Positions 52,102 through 63,334 of a stretch of 64,000 nucleotides of DNA are shown here, in pieces. Below the pieces are notes generated by a model, which searched no databases, was not told the origin of the DNA, and was given only the letters and a program-made list of their open reading frames with translations. Positions within the stretch are counted from its first letter, which is position 1. The number at the start of each line of letters is the position of its first letter. Position numbers and translations under genes: made by a program. The DNA comes from Anaeromyces robustus (taxonomy: Eukaryota > Neocallimastigomycota > Neocallimastigomycetes > Neocallimastigales > Neocallimastigaceae), in the NCBI GenBank assembly GCA_002104895.1, contig MCFG01000089.1, positions 123,559-187,558 of the forward strand, read 5' to 3'.

Positions 52102-53425
52102 TGCCTGTTCTCTGATCTCTGAGGTAATCACTGTTACCTATTTCTTGGAGACAAATGCATATTGATTTAAATATTGAATTGAAGTATAATAAGCCATTCA
52201 GTATACCCATGGCAACGAAGATCATGTCGTAATAACTGTGAATTTGATATAGAGATAGAATTCATACAAAAAAATATAAAATATAAAAGAAAGTTAATAA
52301 AAAAAAAGTTATTTGATTTAATTAATTATTATTAGGATAAAAAGAAATCTAAAGTAGAAACGTAGTACTGAAAAAAAATAATCAAGGATTATCATTGTAC
52401 ATAATGTCCCAACCAGGTACAGTACAGTATAAATACCAAGATTGTAATTAACATATATGAGGAATGATTCCAGAGAGTTTATTCCTTCCAAAGATAAACT
52501 TTCTGGTTCCTCAATAAATAAAAAAAATATATATATTTTAACTTTACGAGAAAATTAGAATCACAATATTGATGTGAAAAAGTAGTAAAGTTAACAACTC
52601 CTTACAATTGATTTATTTCATAAAATCTAGTACATCCCTACTCCATTATCACATCCAGATTCCAGATTTTCAATGCTAAATTTTAATTACCTCAGAAGTC
52701 GATTGAGTAACCTCTTCCTCAGGAATATTCACAACCAACATAACCATTATTTTTAATATCTTTAAACCAATTTCAACAATCATTTTTCTTTACAATAGTT
52801 TGTCTATTTTTCCATGAATAAAACCCAATAATAAGGATTTATATGTATTTCACCACGAGAAGATGGTATTCCAACTTCAGCTACGAGAACTGGAATATTA
52901 TTTGTATGAGTAGATATTAATTCTTGTAAATATGGTTTGTATAGATCAATGATCCTATTGGCATTGGTAATTGGTATGACTAATATAATTTAATTGGGTT
53001 TACATAAAATTAGAATAATATGAATAAACATGATAGATGATATGATGCGAAAAAAAAAACCCACATTTAAAAGTATTTTCTGCTGTAAGATGTTGAACAT
53101 CAAGAGTAATTATATATCCTCTACATTCATCGTTTCACTTGAATATACCAATGTATCGGTAGTAAGCCAATTAAAGAAACTCATAGGTCTTTGTATTTTT
53201 ATAATAAATCATTTCATATGAAACTGTATAACATCAGTAATCATAACCCAAAATATTTCAAAAGGTTGTAAATTATTTGCTGAAATATATTCTTCTTTAT
53301 AATAATAATTTTTTTATCTACATTACAAATATTTGTTATTTCTATAAATTTTTTGATCTGATTCTATACCTAAAATTCAATCAATACCCCAAGGAGATAA
53401 ATCACCATCACAAATTCTATTAAAT
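51981..53425 (-). pseudogene. Decayed bacterial-type TIM-barrel (glycoside hydrolase-like) gene remnants
   Basis: On the minus strand, pieces in changing frames are interrupted by many stops. In order they read LSPWGID-ILGIES near 53350-53400, TDTLVYSSETMNVEDI and ITLDVQHLTAENTF near 53090-53160, and LQELISTHTNNIPVLVAEVG then IPSSRGE near 52850-52930. FKDIKNNGYVG follows near 52750. The block resembles bacterial TIM-barrel proteins with a VxEVGxPSSRG strand, and the order is collinear. Base composition is less AT-rich than the intergenic background and no introns are evident, as expected for a gene acquired from bacteria and then lost. A short open piece at 51986-52225 is split by a poly(T) run and may be its far end. 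The family assignment is from memory of the motif pattern and is not certain. Confidence 0.5.
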
Positions 53426-53522
53426 AATAATTAACCAAACAATTAGACAAATCCCTTTAACTATTCCGGATTCTGTTATATGTCTTGAATTTATTATTTA
53501 ATAGAATTTGTGATGGTGATTT
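53399..53522. repeat. Perfect 32-bp inverted repeat with 60-bp loop
   Basis: The arm at 53399-53430 (AAATCACCATCACAAATTCT plus 12 more) is the exact reverse complement of 53491-53522. The right arm is part of the LINE fragment, so the left arm is an inverted copy of LINE sequence. Confidence 0.95.
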
Positions 53523-53645
53523 CTCTTCTGAATGAAATTCTGCATCTATCATTTCTATTCCAATAAAAAGGAGACTCCTCTGATTGTAACAACTATAGAG
53601 GAATTTCTCTGATTAATGTCAGTATAAAAATCATTATATTAATAT
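53476..53645 (+). mobile_element. LINE fragment: start of the reverse transcriptase domain
   Basis: Plus-strand translation gives RICDGDFSSE, a stop where Trp is expected, then NSASIISIP, a one-base frame change, and KGDSSDCNNYRGISLIN. The last is the conserved block that opens non-LTR retrotransposon RT domains. It breaks off into AT-rich sequence just before the ABC exporter pseudogene, so only about 55 codons remain. Confidence 0.8.
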
Positions 53646-53714
53646 ACCTATATAATATTGATATAGCAATAAATAAATTAATATTAATAGTAAAAATATT
53701 AAACAATAATTTAA

Positions 53715-55565
53715 TTTATTTTATAGACCATCCATTATTTCTTTCTTGAATTATTCATAAATGTTTATAAAGACTATTATTATTCATTAATTGTTCATGA
53801 GTACCTTGTTCTACTCCTTCTCCTTCATTTAATATAATAATATTATCATCTTCTTTAATAGTTCTTAAATGATGAAAAATAACAATAATAACTGTACGAT
53901 CAACAATTAATTCTGAAATAGCTTTTTTGAACTTCAACTTCATTTTCTAGATCAAATATTGCTTCATCTAAAAAAACAACTGGAGAATCATTAAAAATAG
54001 CTCTTGGAATTGATATTCTTTGTTTTTCACCACCAGATAAAGTACAACCTCCTTCACCGACCATTGTATCATATCCCTTTGAAAGACTCATAATAAAACC
54101 ATGGATACATGCTTTATTATCTGTTGCAATAATTTCTTCTTTGGTGGCATCATCATTTCCAAATTTAATATTATTAGCTATTGTATCTTGGAAAAGATAA
54201 ACATCTTGGAAAACAATAGATATATTTTTCATATAAAATTCTGGATCAATTTTAGATATATTTACACCAGCATACGTAATTTCGTCATTATCAGTATTAT
54301 AAAATTTAAAAATTAATTTAAGTATTGTTGATTTACCAGAATCAGATGATCCAACTAATGCAGTTAATTTTCCTCGTTTCATCTCCATATTAATATTCTT
54401 CAGATGATAATTGTTAAAATCTTTTTTAATTTACTATTACTATTATTATTATTACTATTATTATTATCGGTATATTTGAAATAAAAATTTTGAAAAACTA
54501 TATCTTTTTCAGTATCATATGTAATATTTGTAGTACCTTCCATAATTGGTAATTCAAGTAATTTTTGAATAGGTTTACCAGTAACAGCACAATATTTAAA
54601 TGCAATAATATCATGAATAAATATAGCTAATCGTTCAAAAGATTTATTGCTTATGATAAGAAATATTATTAAAAATGGAAACAGGAATAATTTTGGCATC
54701 TAAAAAATAAACACCAACTACAATATTTAAAATTGTATCACATTTAATGATAATTGAAGAAAATGCAATTAAAGGTCCTGTGCATAATTCAACTTTCAAA
54801 GAATCTTTAATATTTTTACGAAAAGCTTTTTCTAAACGATTAAATCTAGTACCAATTAAATTAAAAGCTTTAATACAATGAATTCCTTCTAAATATTCTT
54901 GAAAACAACTATAGATTTCCTTCTTTGTTTGACAAAAGTTTTTCAGACATGCCATTTTCAATATTAGTAGATATTACAATAAGTATTAAACTAAGACAAA
55001 ATGGGGAAAATGTAATTAAATCTAAACGCTAATTAATAAACAATAAACCAATGAATGTAAAGATAACAACAATTAAAGAAGCACAAAATTGAGGTATCCA
55101 GTGAGTTATGCTAGTTTCAATGATTGTGAATTCGTTCATTAAAATATTAACCATTTCACCTGCATCTTCTAAATAAATTGTACCAATAGGAAGACGAAGA
55201 ATATGTTGAGCCAATTCTATTCTTCCAATAGAACTTATTTGATAAGCTTCAAAATAATTATGATTGTATGATACTATTTGGAAATAATACATAATTGACA
55301 TATATAAAAATAAACAAATACTAATAATCCAAATTTCAGTTTTATTCAGAGGATTATCTGAACCATCAAAAGAATCAAAAATTGTTAAAACTATAATCAC
55401 TGTAAAAATAAACAGTACTATATTTATCAAATCAGAAAGAATATTATAAAATATAGCTAAATATACTATTTCCGGATTTCCATAAGTAATATTATATAAA
55501 ATATTAATATTATCGGATATCATACTTTCTTTTCTCGATATTTTGCGTTGTTTAATAATTTTTCG
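53715..55565 (-). pseudogene. Decayed bacterial-type ABC exporter (membrane domain + ATPase)
   Basis: Reading down the minus strand, broken frames collinearly rebuild one half-size ABC exporter. The N-terminal membrane domain (from about 55560) has LAQHILRLPIGTIYLEDAGEMV. An in-frame TAG follows INVLLFIN-type sequence near 55030. Frame changes occur near 54930, 54680, 54410 and 53920. The ATPase has Walker A as GSSDSGKST (family form has Gly for Asp), a Q-loop (VFQDVYLFQDTIANNI), an intact signature LSGGEKQR and a damaged Walker B (FLDEAIFDLE). An altered H-loop (FHHLRTI) precedes a normal C-terminus (VEQGTHEQLMNNNSLYKHL) ending at TAA 53717-53715. No introns are seen and the motif style is that of Firmicutes exporters, so bacterial origin followed by loss is likely. 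Parts of the damage could be assembly errors. Confidence 0.85.
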
Positions 55566-55665
55566 GAATTCATCATCAACATTAATTATTTCATGGCAAA
55601 TAATTGTGTTACTAATAGAATAATTAATTATACATTTAAACATAATTTTATCCGTCCAGAACATG

Positions 55666-56690
55666 TTTAGTTTCCGTTATAAAGAAGAATTCCTTAGTCT
55701 TTACATATCAATCCGTGAAATATGCCAAAGAATAGCTTTTTCCAAAATCAATTTACTTACTTTGTTTTTTCTTGATTTGAAGGAAAAAAAACCAAATTTA
55801 TATTCAATAGAGGAATATTTTGGAGTCATGGACACACAAATCTATTAACCCTAACATTTGCATTTATATACCATATCTTGTGAATTTTGATTTATTTCCT
55901 TTTCAGCACTTTGTACTATGGCTCAAATTAGTTGTTTCGATAAATGAGGAAAAATCTTCTTGTATTATTAAAAAAACTATTAATTGCAACCATTTCTACT
56001 TATGTCTTATTATTATTCATGGACTAAAGAATTTCGTACTTTAAAGAAGAAATTAAAAGATCTTTCAAAAAAGGAAATATTTAAGGTAAGTATTTAATGA
56101 GAGACACACACTTAACGAAAGATCCAAATAAAAGAGCTACTGGTTACATTGAATGTAAATATGGATTATCAAAAAAGATATACAAGATCTTACTCTAATT
56201 TATCCCTCAATACCAACTTAACTTGAGTTCTTCCGGATTATGATATTACGTAACGATTTTTAATTTAATTACAAGTTTTACTTAAAAGAAAACTTTCCTA
56301 CATACTGCCCTTGTTGTGGTGGAAAAAAAAAAAAAACGCAAAGTTTTTCTCATTGGATATTTAATTGTAAGGCCTTTGAACAAGATAGAGATATAAATTC
56401 TTAAACATGCTGATAAATTATTCTTGAAGTTTGTCTTAACTATTGAAGATAAATCACTGGAAATATCATCTATAGACTCGGATAAAGATTATGAAGATAA
56501 TATATTAATAACTATTACTTAATGCTTAATACTTTCCTTGATGAGTGTTATGCATTTGAAAACTTAAATAAATAATCATTATAATTTAATTACCTTCTCT
56601 GAAATTAAAAATTTAAATAAAAAGGATTTTAGTAATTTACTGATTTTAATGGAAATGAATAATTTAGGAATACAGTATAATATATAAACT
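55666..56690 (+). mobile_element. LINE fragment: C-terminal region with zinc-knuckle
   Basis: Frames are broken but collinear with the end of a LINE ORF2. They read FWSHGHTNLLTLTFAF near 55830, LRRKLKDLSKKEI-type sequence near 56040, then YCPCCGG at 56303-56323. A poly(A) of 14 follows, and then QSFSHWIFNCKAFEQDRDI. The C-x2-C ... H-x4-C arrangement is the zinc-knuckle found at the C-terminus of non-LTR elements. It lies on the same strand as the RT fragment at 53476, with the ABC pseudogene between them and the central catalytic RT region absent. Confidence 0.7.
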
Positions 56691-56700
56691 AAAAAAAAAA

Positions 56701-56703
56701 ATA

Positions 56704-56734
<31 letters not shown>

Positions 56735-59700
56735 TTAATAATAAATGAAAAAGTTAAATGGAAGGAAGGTATTAGACAGATTAAAAGGTTTAGCAAACTA
56801 AAATAAATCAATTAAAAATTGTGATTGAGGATAATTGAGTCATTACAAATAAATCTAAAAAATATTAAAAATGAAACTATAACTGAAAACTAAACTACAT
56901 TTACATAAAAATTTGTTATTTTTTTTGAAATAGATGAAGTTTTATGATTATATATATATCAATATATATAATTAAATAAATAAATAAATTAAAGCAATAT
57001 TTTATATTTATAAATTTAGAGATATATTTAATAGATATAAAATAAAATATTATGAAATATATCTAAATTACTATGTTCACATATTAACAATTCTATTATT
57101 TAAAAGTATAAACTTTTTTTTTATACATTGAATAATATTAGTTTTTAAAATATTATTAATGATTTTTAATATATAATTCTCTTATATTATTCCTTTATTT
57201 TTATTTTATTTTATTATATTACATTATATTAAGCTAGAAAATGGATGAAGTTGTTAAAGATATTCCTTAATTATTTATAGGAATTTTATTAAAAAATTAT
57301 TAATTAAAAAAAATATTTTTATTTAAAAATAAATACTCCACATTTATTTATCCGTTAAATTAATCTTTAAATAATATAATGAAAAAAAAAGACTCGTTAA
57401 TTATATTAAATAGATTAGAATAAAATATATAAGTTTAAACCATATTTTAAATAAAGATTTATAGAATACTTATTAATTATTAAATTATACATTTTTTTTT
57501 TTTAATTTTTTAATTTTTTAATTTTTTAATTTTTAAATTTTTTTATTGTTTTTGTTTTTTTGTTGTTTTTTTGTTTTTTTTTAATTTATTTATTAATTTA
57601 TTATTTATTTGTTTATTCATTCTTTATATGGGAAATTTTTTTTTATGTTTGTCAAACTTTCTAAACCTTAATTATTAATAAAAATTATTATTAAAAAATA
57701 GGATTTATGATTTTATTAATTTTTTATTTTTTATTTTTTCATATTGTAAAAATCAAGAGAATAAAAAACGGCACATTTTTTTTAATTATTTATTTTTTCA
57801 ATTCATATGATTATTATATAATATATAGATTTAATAAATAAAAATAGTCAAGAAATTAATATATAAATATAAAAAAAAAGAAAAAAGTAAATGATAAACA
57901 AATTAAAGAATTTAAAATAAATAATAATAATAATAATAATAAGTAGATAAAAGCATAAAACTATTTATAATAATATATAAATAAATAAATAATATTTAGT
58001 TAATTATTTCGTTAATTATATAGTTAATTATGATTTATTTTTTTTTATATATGAATAAAAGAATTTAAATAATAATAATTATTATATAATTTATTATTAT
58101 ATAATTTATTATTATTATTATTTATTATTATAATAATTTTGAGATAATAAATTAAAAATTTTTTTAAAAAAATAATTAATAAATCTATTGTACCATATAT
58201 TAAAAAATTAAACGTATCCATTTATTATCATTCAAAATAGAAAATAAATTAGAAGCAAATCTTAATATTAATAAAATTATATTAATTGAAGTATTATAAT
58301 ATATTATAATATATTATAATATATGGTAATATATTTAATATATTAAATTAATATTATTATAAAAAAGGAAAGAGTCATAATTAAAAAATAAACTTTAATT
58401 AATAATAAAATAAAAGAATTCTAATAAATTATTATAAATTGATTAACAATATTTTTTTTAAATTATTGTTACTTTGTAATTATTATTTATTATTATTCAT
58501 AATCTATTTATTTATTCTCTTATATTATATTATATTAATAATATATGATTTGCTTTAATATTATTATATTATATATATAATAATATTAATAATAAGAAGA
58601 TAAAGTTTAATTTTAATTTTTATTTATTAGTATTATTATTTAATATTATTATTTAATATTATATTATTTAATATTATATTATGAATATATTATGAATATA
58701 TAAATTATATATTTAAAAATATATATAAAATCATATTTTTCTTTTTTTTTTTTTTTTTTTTTTTTTTTTCTTTTTCTATTTTTTTTTGTGTTATCGACAA
58801 TAATTTTTGTAATATTTTTAAGAAAAAAAAAGTTTTTATACTATTTTTCTAATTAATTTTACTATCTTTGTAATATATTATTATTTGTATATAAAAGAAA
58901 AAGAATAATATCTTTTTTTTTTTTTCCTTATTTTTTTTTTAAATTTTTCAAAAATCAAAATCAAAATTTTGGAGTTCAGGAAACCCAAAAAAAAAATTTA
59001 AAAAACTTAATAAAATAAAATAAAATAAAACATAATATAATATAATAAAAAATAATTCAAATATATTTATATTAAACAAATGTAAATATCTTTTTTTTAT
59101 ATATATATATAAATTATATTTTAATTTAAATATATAATTATGAATATACTATTAAACATATTGAATATGTTGATAACAATTATCAAATAATATGATATTG
59201 CAAGAGGGAATAAATTAATTTAAATAAATTTAAAAAGTTAATATCTATTAAATATTAATACTTTTTTAATAAAAAAAATAAAGATAACATTTAATCAATG
59301 AATAATAAGAATTTATATTAAATATAATAATTGACAATAACTTAATCAATGAATAATAAGAATATATATTAAATATAAAATTGACAATATTTAATTAATG
59401 AATTAAGTACTTATATTAAATATAACAATGTTAAAAATATTAAATTTTAATTAATATAATAAAATTAATTGATTTTTTTCATAAATTATAAAATTCCAAA
59501 ATAAATTTAAAGAATACAGGAAAAAAATAAATTTAAATTAAAATTCAATAAACAATTTATTTATCAATAATTAAATATTATAATGTCAAATAATTAAATA
59601 AAATTTAAAATTATTTTTACTTCCTTTTTTTTTTTTCTTAAATCGAAATTAAAATATTTATTGTAAAAATATATCATTAATTATTTTTAATATTAATATA

Positions 59701-59741
59701 TATTGATATAAAAAAAAAAAATAATTTATTAAAGATTAAAA
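56701..59741. other. Intergenic, 3 kb, AT-rich
   Basis: No gene is seen. It contains an AAT run near 56706-56736, TTTTTAA words near 57500-57540, a GTTTTTTTG cluster at 57545-57578, TATTATATAAT repeats near 58080-58130 and a poly(T) of about 30 near 58742-58770. It also has a three-copy ~60-bp repeat at 59290-59430. The last few hundred bases should be the promoter of the GH45-like gene. Confidence 0.5.
59290..59430. repeat. Three imperfect ~60-bp tandem repeats upstream of the GH45-like gene
   Basis: Each unit contains TTAATCAATGAATAATAAGA (or a close variant), then TATATTAAATATAA and TTGACAATA. Copies start near 59291, 59341 and 59391; the third is the most diverged. Position 300-450 bases before the start codon would allow a regulatory role. 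Confidence 0.75.
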
Positions 59742-60106
59742 ATGCGTTTAGAATCAATTCTTATTGCTACTTCAACCCTTTTCTCTTCAGCCCTTGCTTG
59801 GACATGGGCTAAAGAAGGTATTGCCAGTATGACCTGGTATACTGATTATTCTCATCAAAATTTAGCTTGTAACTGTGTTCCAAATGCTATGGTTGTTGGT
59901 CCAACCGTTGCTTTGGCTGAAGTTGCTTATGGTGCTTTCGATCACTTTGGTAGTGGTCCAGCTTGTGGTTTATGTAAATATATTCATTTATTATATATAT
60001 TATTATATATATATTATTTTAAGACATAAGCAATTGTATTTTTTTTTTTTTTATGTTTATTTATTTATATTTTCTTTTTATTAATATAAATAATTTTTAT
60101 ATTTGT

Positions 60107-60140
<34 letters not shown>

Positions 60141-60299
60141 TTATCATTTTATAAATTATTTTTCATATTCTTAAAAATAAAAAAGGTTACCGTTTATCTC
60201 CATTTGCTACTGCTGACGGTACTCCACTTAATCCAAAACCAGAACCAATAGTTTTCAGAGTTACTGGTAAATATTTAATTTATAATAATAATAATAATA

Positions 60300-60343
<44 letters not shown>

Positions 60344-61975
60344 TTATATATTATATTTTTAACAACTTAAATTATTAATTTGATAAATATAATTATGATA
60401 AAAAGATGAATGTCCACATCAATCCAATGCTGAATGGTGTCCAGGTCCAGAAGGTGGTAAAAATGCCCATGGTTTTGAACATCACTTTGATGTATGTATT
60501 AAATAATAAATATTTATTTTGATAATATATAGTTGTTGAATGAGATAAATATAAAAAATCTTTTTTTTTAAAATATATATTAATATATTGTATATATAAA
60601 ATAAAATAATCATTTAATAGGTTAATATTGATAGTTGGGAAGGTAAATTAAGAGATTGGTTCCAAGGTGGTCACATGCAAGCTAACTTTGAATTAGTTTC
60701 TTGTGAAGAATGGCCAGGTTGGTCTGATGATTACAAATCTTTCTCTGGTACTGATGTAAGTTATAAATAAGTTTTTTTTTTTTTTTTTCTTATTTTATTT
60801 TTATTATTTTATGATTTATACTATTATATAATTATAATAAATAATAGTAGTAATAATATTATTTTGAAAATATATTTTATACATTTTTTTAATAATTTTA
60901 GTCACCATACTGGGGTTGTTGTCCAGTTAATCCAGGTCTTCTTGAAAACAAGAACACTATGTGTGGTAGTCCAAAGAGTTCAGAAGGTGCTCCACCAGCT
61001 GAAGGTTCAAGAGTTAAACCAACTGATTTCCCATGGCTTACCGGTGGTTCTGGTAGTTCTGAACCTAAATCAACTACTAAAACTACTACTACTACTAAAG
61101 TAACTGAACCAACCTCTTCATCTTGCTGGTCTAAGAAATTAGGGTAAATTTATATATAAATTTAATATGAAATTCTTTTTTAATATTTAGTATTAATTAA
61201 TTTTATTAAATTTAAATTTTATTAAATTTTTTTTTTTTTTTTTTAATTTTATTATTTTAATTAATTTTTTTTTTATATATAAAAAAAAAAAAAAAAATAA
61301 AAGTTATGAATGCTGTGCTGGTTGTAGTGTTGCTTACACCGATAGTGATGGTGAATGGGGTCTTGAAAACGACCAATGGTGTGGTAAATATCATTTTTAT
61401 AATAAAAAAAAAATTTATAGAATATTTTATTATATATTTAATAAAATAAATTAACTTTAATATTATATTATAAATTATATGTATTATTTATAAAAAAAAA
61501 AAAAAAAAAAAAAAATAGGTATTCCAGATACTTGTAAATCTTCTGCTGCTGATTCATGTAAATCATCAGGTTACCCATGTTGTGAAAACTGTGAAGTCAT
61601 TTACGATGATGGAAACACAAAATGGGGTCTTTTAAATAATGACTGGTGTGCTCTTTCTGATGCTTGTGGTAGTACTTCTAACAAGGATCCAAACTGTCCA
61701 ACTAGTGAATATGATTGCTGTTCTGGATGTACCGTCGTTGATCAAGGTGATGGTAAAATCAAATGGGGTGTCGAAAACAATCAATGGTAAATATATTATA
61801 TATAATATAAAATGAAATTGAATCAAAATATATATATATATTTTTATAATTTTATTTTTTATAGAGATTATAAAATAATAAATATTAACTATTTTTTTTT
61901 TAATATAATATAATATAATAACAAAAAAAAAATTTTTTTTTCAACTATAGGTGTATTATTAAGAGTACCTGTTAA
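59742..61975 (+). CDS. Secreted GH45-like endoglucanase with three fungal dockerins
   Basis: Eight exons (59742-59973, 60186-60266, 60406-60491, 60621-60755, 60902-61143, 61304-61383, 61519-61786, 61951-61975) splice in phase to 382 residues. A signal peptide covers about 1-19. The catalytic domain has [30 protein letters not shown] and GFEHHFDV, where Asp133 fits the GH45 catalytic acid. It then has [11 protein letters not shown]. The pattern resembles GH45 subfamily C, and the classical TRYWD catalytic-base motif is absent from the N-terminus ([10 protein letters not shown] instead). After a Ser/Thr linker come three dockerins (about 252-290, 300-340 and 345-382) with CC, W-G-x-x-N-x-x-W-C signatures. 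The gene uses more C-ending codons than its neighbours, which suggests high expression. GH45 enzymes cut beta-1,4-glucan. The related expansins only loosen it. Confidence 0.93.
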
Positions 61976-63334
61976 ACAATATAATTTATTTTCATTTTAA
62001 TTTATTAAGTTTTTAAATAAAACTCTTTAAAAAAAAAAAATAAAGAGGTTAAAAAAAAAAAGCATGACAAAAAAATATATATATACACATAATAACAAAT
62101 AAATGAAGCAACCAAATAAAAATAAAAATAGTTAATTACATACAAAAAAAGATAAATAATAATAAAAGAATCTATCAAAAGCAAATGGTCTATTATTATT
62201 CAATACTTAAATTAAATTTTAGTCTATTTTTATATTTTTTTTTTCAAACAATAAAAAAAAAAGTTTTATAAAAGTATTTTAATTTTTTTTTTGTTTTTTT
62301 ATCATTTTAATTTTTTTTTAGACATAAAAAAAGAAAAAGATTTAAATGATTAAAAATGAAAAGAATTAAATAAAATAAAAAAAAAATAAAAAAAAAAAAA
62401 GAAGCTTTTTTTTTATGGATTATTTAACTAATGAATTAAAATTTTGTGTATATTAAAATTTATATTATTTATATATATAATATATATTTTTTTCTAAAAG
62501 ATTTCATTATTTTATTTTATTTATTATTTTTTTATTACTATTATAATTATTATTACTTTCAGTATAAAAAATTAAAATAAGTTTTAAAATTAAGATTTTA
62601 ATTTTTCTCTTTTTTAAATCTAAAATTTTAAAACTTATATTTATATTCCCTCTTCTGAGGTCCTGTACTTTCCAATTTATTGGAATGGTCGGAAGAGGAA
62701 GAATGCCTGTCGAGACATGGCGACGTCAATGGCATTGTTACAACTTATGATATTGTACTTGTATCTAAGTTGGGCATTATGCGCAATGATAATGCTTGGT
62801 GCAATGATTATTTATATTCACTATTCGGTTAAAGAAGTAGGTAACATTATGCGCAATGATAATGTTAGTAATAAAAAGTACGACTTTTTATTACAATCCA
62901 TTTTTTTTCTTTGAAATAATTACCTTACACTATTTATGTTATTTAGTTTATATTGCAGTTCTTTTTACAATTAAGTTTTTTATGTTTCTATCAATTCTAC
63001 ACTATTATTCTTATATACAGCACAATCAATACAACACAATAAATACTATACAATACAATTTTTTACATACCAACAATAAAAGTTTTTTTTATTCACTAAT
63101 ACATCATTCACAACGTTAAATTATATATACAACTACACAGTTGAATCTCTTACTTTTACTCTCAACAATATTTCTCAGTCATTTACTATAATTCTTTTCA
63201 TTGCTAAGTTTTTTTTTTATATACTTTTTTATTTTTTAATTATATATTAAAATCATAAAAAAAAAAAAAAATTTGCTATTTTCTATTATAATACATTTAT
63301 ATTTTTTTTATTTTATTATTTTTTTTTTATATAG
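61976..63334. other. 3' flank of the GH45-like gene and a GC-richer island
   Basis: After about 650 bases of A/T tracts, the composition changes sharply at about 62648. The island to about 62880 holds a nested hairpin (62649-62698) and two copies of a 20-bp motif (62775-62794, 62845-62864). The following 400 bases contain CAATACAACA-type words, then T-rich sequence that leads to the LINE coding segment. Part of it may be the 5' end of that LINE. Confidence 0.5.
62649..62698 (+). other. Nested hairpin, possible structured RNA or element end
   Basis: CCTCTTC (62649-62655) pairs with GAAGAGG (62692-62698). Inside, TTCCAA (62670-62675) pairs with TTGGAA (62680-62685) around a TTTA loop. The surroundings are unusually GC-rich for this window. 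The function is unknown. Confidence 0.4.

Noticed and set aside
53755-54388. Two separate short ABC ATPase genes
   Set aside because: Their frames overlap and continue one ATPase domain across a frame change, so they are pieces of the same broken gene.
62717-62914. Hydrophobic 65-residue ORF as a small membrane protein
   Set aside because: It overlaps the duplicated 20-bp motif and changes to AT-only sequence midway. The open frame is more likely chance in the GC-rich island.
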